Shown here: one piece after another, positions 52,473 through 64,000 of the stretch
Layout of the letters: each line of letters starts with the position of its first letter
Position numbering within the stretch: position 1 is the stretch's first letter
Source of the DNA: Plantago major
Lineage: Eukaryota > Streptophyta > Magnoliopsida > Lamiales > Plantaginaceae
DNA length: 64,000 nucleotides
Assembly (NCBI GenBank): GCA_026545765.1
Contig: CM048844.1
Location: forward strand, 73,437,035 to 73,501,034
Direction of reading: 5' to 3'
Program-made: the position numbers and the translations under genes
Notes under the pieces: generated by a model
Database searches by the model: none
The model's input: only the letters and a program-made list of their open reading frames with translations
Told to the model about the DNA's origin: nothing

Positions 52473-55400
52473 CTACGCACATGTTAAACTATTTTGGTTG
52501 ATCGAACCTTGAATTAAAAACATATTTTTGAGACATCTGGTTTTCGAGAAAACCCAAAGGGGTTAGTACACGGTTTTTTGTGAAAACACTCCATGGGGTT
52601 AGTTTATGTCAAATTTTATTCACATGACATGGTTTGTGGTATAAAAACTATTCAACGCACATATTGAACTATTTTGGTTAATCGAACATCGATTTAAAAA
52701 CGTATTTCCGTGACCTGTTGTGTTCAATAAAACTCAAAGTGGGTAGCATATGATTTTTTGTGAAACACTCGTTAGAGTTAGTTTGTGTCAAATTATGTTC
52801 ACATGACATGGTTTGTGGTATAAAACCAATTCTACGCACATATTCAACTATTTTGGTTGATCGAACCTCTAATTCAAAACGTATTTTTGAGACATCTAGT
52901 TTTCGAGAAAACCCAAAGGGGTCAGTATACAGTTTTTTGTGAAAACACTCCATGGGGTTAGTTTGTGTCAAATTTTATTCAAATGACAAGGTTTGTGGTA
53001 TAAAACTTATTCTACGCACATATTGAACTATTTTGGTTCATGGAAGCTCGATTTAAAAATGTATTTCAGTGACCTGTTGTCTTCAATAAAATTCAAAGTG
53101 GGTAGTACACGATTTTTTGAGAAACACTCGATAGAGTTAGTTTGTGTCAAATTTTAATTACATGACATGGTTTGTGGTATAAAACCTATTCTACGCACAT
53201 ATTAAACTATTTTGGTTGATCGAACCTTGAATTAAAAACGTATTTTTGAGACATCTGGTTTTCGAGAAAACCCAAAGGGGTTAGTACACGGTTTTTTGTG
53301 AAAACACACCATGGGGTTAGTTTGTGTCAAATTTTATTCACATGACATGGTTTGTGGTATAAAAACTATTCAACGCACATATTGAACTATTTTGGTTAAT
53401 CGAACCTCGATTTAAAAACGTATTTCCGTGACCTGTTGTCTTCAATAAAACTCAAAGTGGGTAGCACATGATTTTTTGTGAAACACTCGTTAGAGTTAGT
53501 TTGTGTCAAATTATGTTCACATGACATGGTTTGTGGTATAAAACCAATTCTACTCACATATTCAACTATTTTGGTTGATCGAACCTCTAATTAAAAACGT
53601 ATTTTTGAGATATCTAGTTTTCGAGAAAACCCAAAGGGGTCAGTATACAGTTTTTTGTGAAAACACTCCATGGGGTTAGTTTGTGTCAAATTTTATTCAA
53701 ATGACAAGGTTTGTGGTATAAAACTTATTCTACGCACATATTGAACTATTTTGGTTCATCGAACCTCGATTTAAAAACGTATTTCCGTGCCCTTTGTCTT
53801 CAATAAAACTCAAAGGGGGGTAGTATACGATTTTTTGTGAAACACTCGATAGAGTTAGTTTGTGTCAAATTTTAATTACATGACATGGTTTGTGGTATAA
53901 AACCTATTATACGCACATGTTGAACTATATTGGTTGATCGAACCTCGAATTAAAAACGTATTTTTGAGACATCTGGTTTTCTAGAAAACCCAAAGGGGTT
54001 AGTACACGGTTTTTTGTGAAAACACTCAATGGGGTTAGTTTGTGTCAAATTTTATTCACATGACATGGTTTGTGGTATAAAAACTATTCAACGCACATAT
54101 TGAACTATTTTGGTTAATCGAACCTCGATTTAAAAACGTATTTCAGCGACCTGTTGTCTTCAATAAAACTCAAAGGAGGTAGTACACGATTTTTTGTGAA
54201 ACACTCGATAAAGTTAGTTTGTGTCAAATTTTATTCACATGACATGGTTTGTGGTATAAAACCTATTCTACGCACATGTTGAACTATTTTGGTTGATCGA
54301 ACCTCGAATTAAAAACGTATTTCTGAGACATCTGGTTTTCTAGAAAACCCAAAGGGGTTAGTACACGGTTTTTTGTGAAAACACTCAATGGGGTTTGTTT
54401 GTGTCAAATTTTATTCACATGACATGGTTTATGGTATAAAAACTATTCAACGCACATATTGAACTATTTTGGTTAATCGAACCTCGATTTAAAAACGTAT
54501 TTCCGTGACCTATTGCCTTCAATAAAACTCAAAGGGGGTGGTAGTACAAGATTTTTTGTGAAACACTTGATAGAGTTAGTTTGTGTTAAATTTTATTTAC
54601 ATGACATGGTTTGTGTTACAAAAACTATTCTACGCACATGTTGAACTATTTTGGTTGATCGAACCTCGAATTAAAAACGTATTTTTGAGACATCTAGTTT
54701 TCGTGAAAACCCAAAGGGGTTAGTACACAGTTTTTTGTGAAAACATTCAATGGGATTAGTTTTTATAAAATTTTATTCACATGACATGGTTTGTGGTATA
54801 AAACCTATTCTACGCACATATTGAATTATTTTGGTTTATCAAACCTCGATTTAAAAACATATTTCCGTGACCTGTTCTCTTCAATAAAACTCAAAGGGGG
54901 TAGTACACGATTTTTTGTGAAACACTCGATAGAGTTAGATTGTGTCAAATTTTATTCACATGACATGGTTTGTAGTATAAAACCTATTCAACGCACATAT
55001 TGAACTATTTTGGATCATGGAACCTCGATTTAAAAACGTATTTCGGTGACCTGTTGTCTTCAATAAAACTCAAAGGGGTATTACACGATTTTTTGTGAAA
55101 CACTCGATAGAATTAGTTTGTGTCAAATTTTATTCACAAGACAGGGTTTGTGGTATAAAACCTATTCTACGCACATATTGAATTATTTTGGTTCATCGAA
55201 CCTCGATTTAAAAACGTATTTCCGTGACATGTTGTCTTCAATAAAACTCAAAGGGGGTAGTACACGATTTTTTGTGAAACACTCGATAGAGTTAGATTGT
55301 GTCAAATTTTATTCACATGACATGGTTTGTAGTATAAAACCTATTCAACGCACATATTGAACTATTTTGGATCATGGAACCTCGATTTAAAAACGTATTT

Positions 55401-58400
55401 CGGTGACCTGTTGTCTTCAATAAAACTCAAAGTGGGTAGCACATGATTTTTTGTGAAACACTCGTTAGAGTTAGCTTGTGTCAAATTATATTCACATGAC
55501 ATGGTTTGTGGTATAAAACCTATTCTATGCACATGTTGAACTATTTTGGTTGACCGAACCTCGAATTAAAAACGTATTTTTGAGACATCTAGTTTCCGAG
55601 AAAACCCAAAGGGGTTAGTACACGGTTTTTTGTGAAAACACTCCATGGGGTTAGTTTGTGTCAAATTTTATTCACATGACACGGTTTGTGGTATAAAAAC
55701 TATTCAACGCACATATTGAACTATTTTGGTTCATGGAATCTCGATTTAAAAACGTATTTCAGTGACCTGTTGTCATCAATAAAACTCAAAGTGGTTAGTA
55801 CACGGTTTTTTGTGTAAACACTCAATGGGGTTAGTTTGTGTCAAATTATATTCACATGACATGGTTTGTGGTATAAAACCTATTCTACGCACATATTCAA
55901 CTATTTTGGTTGATCGAACCTCGAATTAAAAACGTATTTTTTAGACATCTAGTTTTCGAGAAAATCCAAAGTGGTTAATACACGGTTTTTTGTGTAAACA
56001 CTCAATGGGGTTAGTTTGTGTCAAATTATATTCACATAACATGGTTTGTGGTATAAAAAGTATTCAACGTAAATATTTAAATATTTTGGTTCATGGAATC
56101 TCCATTTAAAAACGTATTTCAGTGACCTGTTGTCTTCAATAAAACTCAATGGGGATAGTACACGATTTTTTGTGGAACACTCGATAGAGTTAGTTTGTGT
56201 CAAATTATATTCACATGACATGGTTTGTGGTATAAAACCTATTCTACGCACATATTCAACCATTTTGGTTGATCGAACCTCGAATTAAAAACGTAATTTT
56301 GAGACATCTAGTTTTCGAGAAAATCCAAAGTGGTTAGTACACGGTTTTTTGTGTAAACACTCAATGGGGTTAGTTTGTGTCAAATTATATTCACATGACA
56401 TGGTTTGTGGTATAAAAACTATTCAACGCACATATTGAACTATTTTGGTTCATGGAATCTCGATTTAAAAACGTATTTCAGTGACCTGTTGTCTTCAATA
56501 AAACTCAAATGGGATAGTACACGATTTTTTGTGAAACACTCGATAGAGTTAGTTAGTGTCAAATTATATTCACATGACATGGTTTGTGGTATAAAACCTA
56601 TTCTACGCACATGTTCAACTATTTTGGTTGATCGAACCTCGAATTAAAAACGTATTTTTGAGACATCTAGTTTTCGAGAAAACCCAAAGTGGTTAGTACA
56701 CGTTTTTTGTGTAAACACTCAATGGGGTTAGTTTGTGTCAAATTATATTCACATGACATGGTTTGTGGTATAAAAACTATTCAACGCACATATTGAACTA
56801 TTTTGGTTCATGGAATCTCGATTTAAAAACGTATTTCAGTGACCTGTTGTGTTCAATAAAACTCAAAGTGGGTAGCACATGATTTTTTGTGAAACACTCG
56901 TTAGAGTTAGTTTGTGTCAAATTATATTCACATGACATGGTTTGTGGTATAAAACCTATTCTACGCACATGTTCAACTATTTTGGTTGATCGAACCTCGA
57001 ATTAAAAACGTATTTTTGAGACATCTAGTTTTCGAGAAAACCCAAAGTGGTTAGTACACGGTTTTTTGTGTAAACACTCAATGGCGTTAGTTTGTGTCAA
57101 ATTATATTCACATGACATGGTTTGTGGTATAAAAACTATTCAACGCAAATATTGAACTATTTTGGTTCATGGAATCTCGATTTAAAAACGTATTTCAGTG
57201 ACCTGTTGTCTTCAATAAAACTCAAATGGGATAGTACACGATTTTTTGTGAAACACTCGATAGAGTTAGTGGGGTTAGTTTGTGTCCAATTTTATGCACA
57301 TGACATGGTTTGTGGTATAAAAACTATTCAACGCACATATTGAACTATTATGGTTAATCGAACCTCGATTTAAAAACGTATTTCCGTGACCTGTTGTCTT
57401 CAATAAAACTCAAAGTGGTAGCACATGATTTTTTGTGAAACACTCGTTAGAGTTTGTTTGTGTCAAATTATATTCACATGACATGGTTTGTGGTATAAAA
57501 CCTATTCTACGCACATATTCAACCATTTTGGTTGATCGAACCTCGAATCAAAAACGTAATTTCGAGACATCTAGTTTTCGAGAAAATCCAAAGTGGTTAG
57601 TACACGGTTTTTTGTGTAAACACTCAATGGGGTTAGTTTGTGTCAAATTATATTCACATGACATGGTTTGTGGTATAAAAACTATTCAACACACATATTG
57701 AACTATTTTGGTTCATGGAATCTCGATTTAAAAACGTATTTCAGTGACCTGTTGTGTTCAATAAAACTCAAAGTGGGTAGCACATGATTTTTTGTGAAAC
57801 ACTCGTTAGAGTTAGTTTGTGTCAAATTATATTCACATGACATGGTTTGTGGTATAAAACCTATTCTACGCACATGTTCAACTATTTTGGTTGATCGAAC
57901 CTCGAATTAAAAACGTATTTTTGAGACATCTAGTTTTCGAGAAAACCCAAAGTGGTTAGTACACGTTTTTTGTGTAAACACTCAATGGGGTTAGTTTGTG
58001 TCAAATTATATTCACATGACATGGTTTGTGGTATAAAAACTATTCAACGCACATATTGAACTATTTTGGTTCATGGAATCTCGATTTAAAAACGTATTTC
58101 AGTGACCTGTTGTCTTCAATAAAACTCAAAGGGGGTAGTACACGATTTTTTGTGAAACACTCGTTAGAGTTAGTTTGTGTCAAATTTTATTTACATGACA
58201 TGGTTTGTGGTAAAAAACCTATTCTACGCACATGTTAAACTATTTTGGTTGATCGAACCTTGAATTAAAAACATATTTTTGAGACATCTGGTTTTCGAGA
58301 AAACCTAAAGGGGTTAGTACACGGTTTTTTGTGAAAACACTCCATGGGGTTAGTTTGTGTCCAATTTTATGCACATGACATGGTTTGTGGTATAAAAACT

Positions 58401-61400
58401 ATTCAACGCACATATTGAACTATTATGGTTAATCGAACCTCGATTTAAAAACGTATTTCCGTGACCTGTTGTCTTCAATAAAACTCAAAGTGGGTAGCAC
58501 ATGATTTTTTGTGAAACACTCGTTAGAGTTTGTTTGTGTCAAATTATATTCACATGACATGGTTTGTGGTATAAAACCTATTCTACGCACATATTCAACC
58601 ATTTTGGTTGATCGAACCTCGAATTAAAAAAAATCCAAAGTGGTTAGTACACGGTTTTTTGTGTAAACACTCAATGGGGTTAGTTTGTGTCAAATTATAT
58701 TCACATGACATGGTTTGTGGTATAAAAACTATTCAACGCACATATTGAACTATTTTGGTTCATGGAATCTCGATTTAAAAACGTATTTCAGTGACCTGTT
58801 GTCTTCAATAAAACTCAAATGGGATAGTACACGATTTTTTGTGAAACACTCGATAGAGTTAGTTAGTGTCAAATTATATTCACATGACATGGTTTGTGGT
58901 ATAAAACCTATTCTACGCACATGTTCAACTATTTTGGTTGATCGAACCTCGAATTAAAAACGTATTTTTGAGACATCTAGTTTTCGAGAAAACCCAAAGT
59001 GGTTAGTACACGTTTTTTGTGTAAACACTCAATGGGGTTAGTTTGTGTCAAATTATATTCACATGACATGGTTTGTGGTATAAAAACTATTCAACGCACA
59101 TATTGAACTATTTTGGTTCATGGAATCTCGATTTAAAAACGTATTTCAGTGACCTGTTGTGTTCAATAAAACTCAAAGTGGGTAGCACATGATTTTTTGT
59201 GAAACACTCGTTAGAGTTAGTTTGTGTCAAATTATATTCACATGACATGGTTTGTGGTATAAAACCTATTCTACGCACATGTTCAACTATTTTGGTTGAT
59301 CGAACCTCGAATTAAAAACGTATTTTTGAGACATCTAGTTTTCGAGAAAACCCAAAGTGGTTAGTACACGTTTTTTGTGTAAACACTCAATGGGGTTAGT
59401 TTGTGTCAAATTATATTCACATGACATGGTTTGTGGTATAAAAACTATTCAACGCACATATTGAACTATTTTGGTTCATGGAATCTCGATTTAAAAACGT
59501 ATTTCAGTGACCTGTTGTCTTCAATAAAACTCAAAGGGGGTAGTACACGATTTTATGTGAAACACTCGATAGAGTTAGCTTGGGTCAAATTTTATTCACA
59601 TGACATGGTTTGTGGTATAAAACCTATTCTACGCACATATTCAACTATTTTGGTTGATCGAACCTCGAATTAAAAATGTATTTTTGAGACATCTAGTTTT
59701 CGAGAAAATCCAAAGTGGTTAGTACACTGTTTTTTGTGTAAACACTCAATGTGGTTAGTTTGTGTCAAATTATATTCACATGACATGGTTTGTGGTATCA
59801 AAACTATTCAACGCACATATTGAACTATTTTGGTTCATGGAATCTCGATTTAAAAACGTATTTCAGTGACCTGTTGTCTTCAATAAAACTCAAAGGGGAT
59901 AGTACACGATTTTTTGTGAAACACTCGATAGAGTTAGTTTGTGTCAAATTTTATTTACATGACATGGTTTGTGGTACAAAAAACCTATCCTACGCACATG
60001 TTGAACTATTTTGGTTGATCGAACCTTGAATTAAAAACATATTTTTGAGACATCTGGTTTTCGAGAAAACCTAAAGGGGTTATAGTACACGGTTTTTTGT
60101 GAAAACACTCCATGGGGTTAGTTTCTGTCAAATTTTATTCACATGACATGGTTTGTGGTATAAAAACTATTCAACGCACATATTGAACTATTATGGTTAA
60201 TCGAACCTCGATTTAAAAACGTATTTCCGTGACCTGTTGTGTTCAATAAAACTCAAAGTGGGTAGCACATGATTTTTTGTGAAGCACTCGTTAGAGTTAG
60301 TTTGTGCCAAATTATATTCACATGACATGGTTTGTGGTATAAAACCTATTCTACGCACATGTTCAACTATTTTGGTTGATCGAACCTCGAATTAAAAACG
60401 TAATTTTGAGACATCTAGTTTTCGAGAAAATCCAAAGTGGTTAGTACACGGTTTTTTGTGTAAACACTCAATGGGGTTAGTTTGTGTCAAATTATATTCA
60501 CATGACATGGTTTGTGGTATAAAAACTATTCAACGCCATATTGAACTATTTTGGTTCATGGAATCTCGATTTAAAAACGTATTTCAGTGACCTGTTGTCT
60601 TCAATAAAACTCAAATGGGATAGTACACGATTTTTTGTGAAACACTCGATAGAGTTAGTTAGTGTCAAATTATATTCACATGACATGGTTTGTGGTATAA
60701 AACCTATTCTACGCACATGTTCAACTATTTTGGTTGATCGAACCTCGAATTAAAAACGTATTTTTGAGACATCTAGTTTTCGAGAAAACCCAAAGTGTAA
60801 CTAGTACACGTTTTTTGTGTAAACACTAAATGGGGTTAGTTTGTGTCAAATTATATTCACATGACATGGTTTGTGGTATAAAAACTATTCAACGCACATA
60901 TTGAACTATTTTGGTTCATGGAATCTCGATTTAAAAACGTATTTCAGTGACCTGTTGTGTTCAATAAAACTCAAAGTGGGTAGCACATGATTTTTTGTGA
61001 AACACTCGTTAGAGTTAGTTTGTGTCAAATTATATTCACATGACATGGTTTGTGGTATAAAACCTATTCTACGCACATGTTGAACTATTTTGGTTGATCG
61101 AACCTCGAATTAAAAACGTATTTTTTAGACATCTAGTTTTCGAGAAAATCCAAAGTGGTTAGTACACGGTTTTTTGTGTAAACACTCAATGGGGTTAGTT
61201 TGTGTCAAATTATATTCACATGACATGGTTTGTGGTATAAAAACTATTCAACGCAAATATTGAACTATTTTGGTTCATGGAATCTCGATTTAAAAACGTA
61301 TTTCAGTGACCTGTTGTCTTCACAAACACAATGGGGATAGTACACGATTTTTTCTGAAACACTCGATAGAGTTAGTTAGTGTCAAATTATATTCACATGA

Positions 61401-64000
61401 CATGGTTTGTGGTATAAAACCTATTCTACGCACATGTTGAACTATTTTGGTTGACCGAACCTCGAATTAAAAACGTATTTTTGAGACATCTAGTTTCCGA
61501 GAAAACCCAAAGGGGTTAGTACACGGTTTTTTGTGAAAACACTCAATGGGGTTAGTTTGTGTCAAATTATATTCACATGACATGGTTTGTGGTATAAAAA
61601 CTATTCAACGCACATATTGAACTATTTTGGTTCATGGAATCTCGATTTAAAAACGTATTTCAGTGACCTGTTGTCTTCAAGAAAACTCAAAGGGAGTAGT
61701 ACACGATTTTTTGTGAAACACTCGATAGAGTTAGTTTGTGTCAAATTTTATTCACATGACATGGTTTATGGTATAAAACCTATTCTACGCACATGTTGAA
61801 CTATTTTGGTTGATCGAACCTCGAATTAAAAACGTATTTTTGAGACATCTAGTTTTCGAGAAAACCTAAAGTGGTTAGTACACGTTTTTTGTGTAAACAC
61901 TCAATGGGGTTAGTTTGTGTCAAATTATATTCACATGACATGGTTTGTGGTAAAAAACCTATTCTACGCACATGTTAAACTATTTTGGTTGATCGAACCT
62001 TGAATTAAAAACATATTTTTTTGTGTAAACACTCAATGGGGTTAGTTTGTGTCAAATTATATTCACATGACATGGTTCGTGGTATAAAAACTATTCAACG
62101 CACATATTGAACTATTTTGGTTCATGGAATCTCGATTTAAAAACGTATTTCAGTGACCTGTTGTCTTCAATAAAACTCAAAGTGGGTAGCACATGATTTT
62201 TTGTGAAACACTCGTTAGAGTTTGTTTGTGTCAAATTATATTCACATGACATGGTTTGTGGTATAAAACCTATTCTACGCACATATTCAACCATTTTGGT
62301 TGATCGAACCTCGAATTAAAAACGTAATTTTGAGACATCTAGTTTTCGAGAAAATCCAAAGTGGTTAGTACACGGTTTTTTGTGTAAACACTCAATGGGG
62401 TTAGTTTGTGTCAAATTATATTCACATGACATGGTTTGTGGTATAAAAAATATTCAACGCCCATATTGAACTATTTTTGTTCATGGAATCTCGATTTAAA
62501 AACGTATTTCAGTGACCTGTTGTCTTCAATAAAACTCAAAGTGGATAGTACACGATTTTTTGTGAAACATTCGATAGAGTTAGTTTGTGTCAAATTTTAT
62601 TTATATGACATGGTTTGTGGTATAAAACCTATTCTACGCACATGTTGAACTATTTTGGTTGATCGAACCTCGAATTAAAAACGTATTTTTGAGACATCTA
62701 GTTTTCGAGAAAACCCAAAGTGGTTAGTACACGGTTTTCTGTGAAAACACTCAATGGGGTTAGTTTGTGTCAAATTATATTCACATGACATGGTTTGTGG
62801 TATAAAAACTATTCAACGCACATATTGAACTATTTTGGTTCATGGAATCTCGATTTAAAAACGTATTACAGTGACCTGTTGTCTTCAATAAAACTCAAAT
62901 GGGATAGTACACGATTTTTTGTGAAACACTCGATAGAGTTAGTTTGTGTCAAATTTTATTCACATGACATGGTTTGTGGTATAAAACCTATTCTACGCAC
63001 ATGTTGAACTATTTTGGTTGATCGAACCTCGAATTAAAAACGTATTTTTGAGACATCTAGTTTTCGAGAAAATCCAAAGTGGTTAGTACACAGTTTTTTG
63101 TGTAACACTCAATGGGGTTAGTTTGTGTCAAATTATATTCACATGACATGGTTTGTGGTATAAAAACTATTCAACGCACATATTGAACTATTTTGGTTCA
63201 TTGAATCTCGATTTAAACACGTATTTCAGTGATCTGTTGTCCTCAATAAAACTCAAAGTGGATAGTACACGATTTTTTGTGAAACACTCGATAGAGTTAG
63301 ATTGTGTCAAATTTTATTCACATGACATGGTTTGTGGTATAAAACCTATTCTACGCACATGTTGAACTATTTTGGTTGATCGAACCTCGAATTAAAAACG
63401 TATTTTTGAGACATCTAGTTTTCGAGAAAACCCAAAGGGGTTAGTACACGATTTTTTGTGAAAACACTCAATGGGGTTAGTTTGTGTCAAATTTTATTCA
63501 CATGACATGGTTTGTGGTAAAAAACTATTCAACGCACATATTGAACTATTTTGGTTCATCGAACCTCGATTTAAAAACGTATTTCGTTGACTGTTTGTTC
63601 AATAAAACTCATAGGAGGTAGAACACGATTTTTTGTGAAACACTCGATAGAGTTAGTTTGTGTTAAATTTTATTTACATGACATGGTTTGTGGTACAACA
63701 ACTATTCTACGCACATGTTGAACTATTTTGGTTGACCGAACCTCGAATTAAAAACGTATTTTTGAGATATCTAGTTTTCGTGAAAAACCAAAGAGGTTAG
63801 TACACAGTTTATTGTGAAAACATTCCATGGGATTAGTTTTTATAAAATTTTATTCACATGACATGGTTTGTGATATAAAACCTATTCTACGCACATATTG
63901 AATTATTTTGGATCATGGAACCTCGATTTAAAAATGTATTTCGGTGACCTGTTGTCTTTAATAAAACTCAAAGTGGGTATTACACGATTTTTTGTGAAAC
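52473..64000. repeat. Satellite array, right block
   Basis: About 64 monomers of about 180 bp. From about 55.4 kb a subfamily marked by CAAATTATATTCAC, GTGTAAACACTCAATGG and CATGGAATCTCGATTT dominates, while 52.5-54.9 kb resembles the middle block. Several monomers are damaged (57240-57290, 58620-58640, 62000-62025). No genes. The array runs off the window end. Confidence 0.97.

Noticed and set aside
19546..63365. Many 60-80 codon open frames starting MWYK in the satellite
   Set aside because: They recur with the dimer period, begin in the TGACATGGTTTGTGGTATAAAA motif and exist only because B-type monomers have few stops. There is no start context, domain or conservation beyond that of the DNA repeat.
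1..64000. CRISPR array as an explanation of the tandem repeats
   Set aside because: Repeats are about 180 bp, contiguous and without unique spacers, beside plant-type retrotransposons. This is satellite DNA.
18945..64000. Mammalian-type CENP-B box in the satellite
   Set aside because: No sequence fitting TTCGxxxxAxxCGGG was seen in the monomers. Centromere function cannot be judged this way in plants.

Overview
The window is heterochromatic land-plant DNA, probably from a (peri)centromeric or other satellite block of an angiosperm. There is no evidence of an ordinary host gene, rRNA, tRNA or CRISPR. Everything visible is either a tandem satellite of about 180 bp or LTR retrotransposons inserted into it. 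The species cannot be named from the sequence alone.

Layout. (1) Satellite, 1-713. (2) A minus-strand, 5'-truncated Ty1/copia element that resembles the SIRE/Maximus lineage (element S, 714 to about 18944). It keeps one LTR (714-2110), a polypurine tract and a multi-exon open region of unknown function. (3) Copy A, a plus-strand Ty3/gypsy element of the Tat type (4876-17160), inserted inside S with target duplication AACTT. (4) Satellite, about 18945-28894. (5) Copy B, a minus-strand element of the same family as A (28895-52472), inserted in the satellite with target duplication CTACG. (6) Copy C, a minus-strand member of a related family (42714-52072), inserted in the 5' LTR of B with target duplication AGTAC. 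(7) Satellite, 52473-64000.

The Tat-like copies read, in their own direction, LTR - PBS (TGGCGCC) - gag with a zinc knuckle - aspartic protease - reverse transcriptase - degenerate gypsy RNase H - second RNase H - DD35E integrase. A and B then carry about 6 kb between pol and the 3' LTR, holding two genes in antisense. aORF1 is long and has a TATA box, a leader intron and two coding introns with GT-AG borders. aORF2 is short and has its own TATA box. C lacks this antisense module. All copies are decayed: A has lost the whole RT by an internal deletion of about 1.5 kb; B and C carry frameshifts and stops. None could move by itself as read here, though LTR pairs differ at only roughly 1-3% of sites by eye, so the insertions look recent.

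The satellite alternates two monomer types (here called A-type and B-type) in a dimer of about 359 bp, with local higher-order blocks: a tetramer of about 719 bp at 26-28 kb and an eight-monomer duplication of 1441 bp at 23-25.7 kb. The points most worth a second look are the spliced antisense gene pair inside copies A and B, the multi-exon region of element S, and a 53-bp scrambled junction inside copy C that looks like break repair copying the element's own flank.
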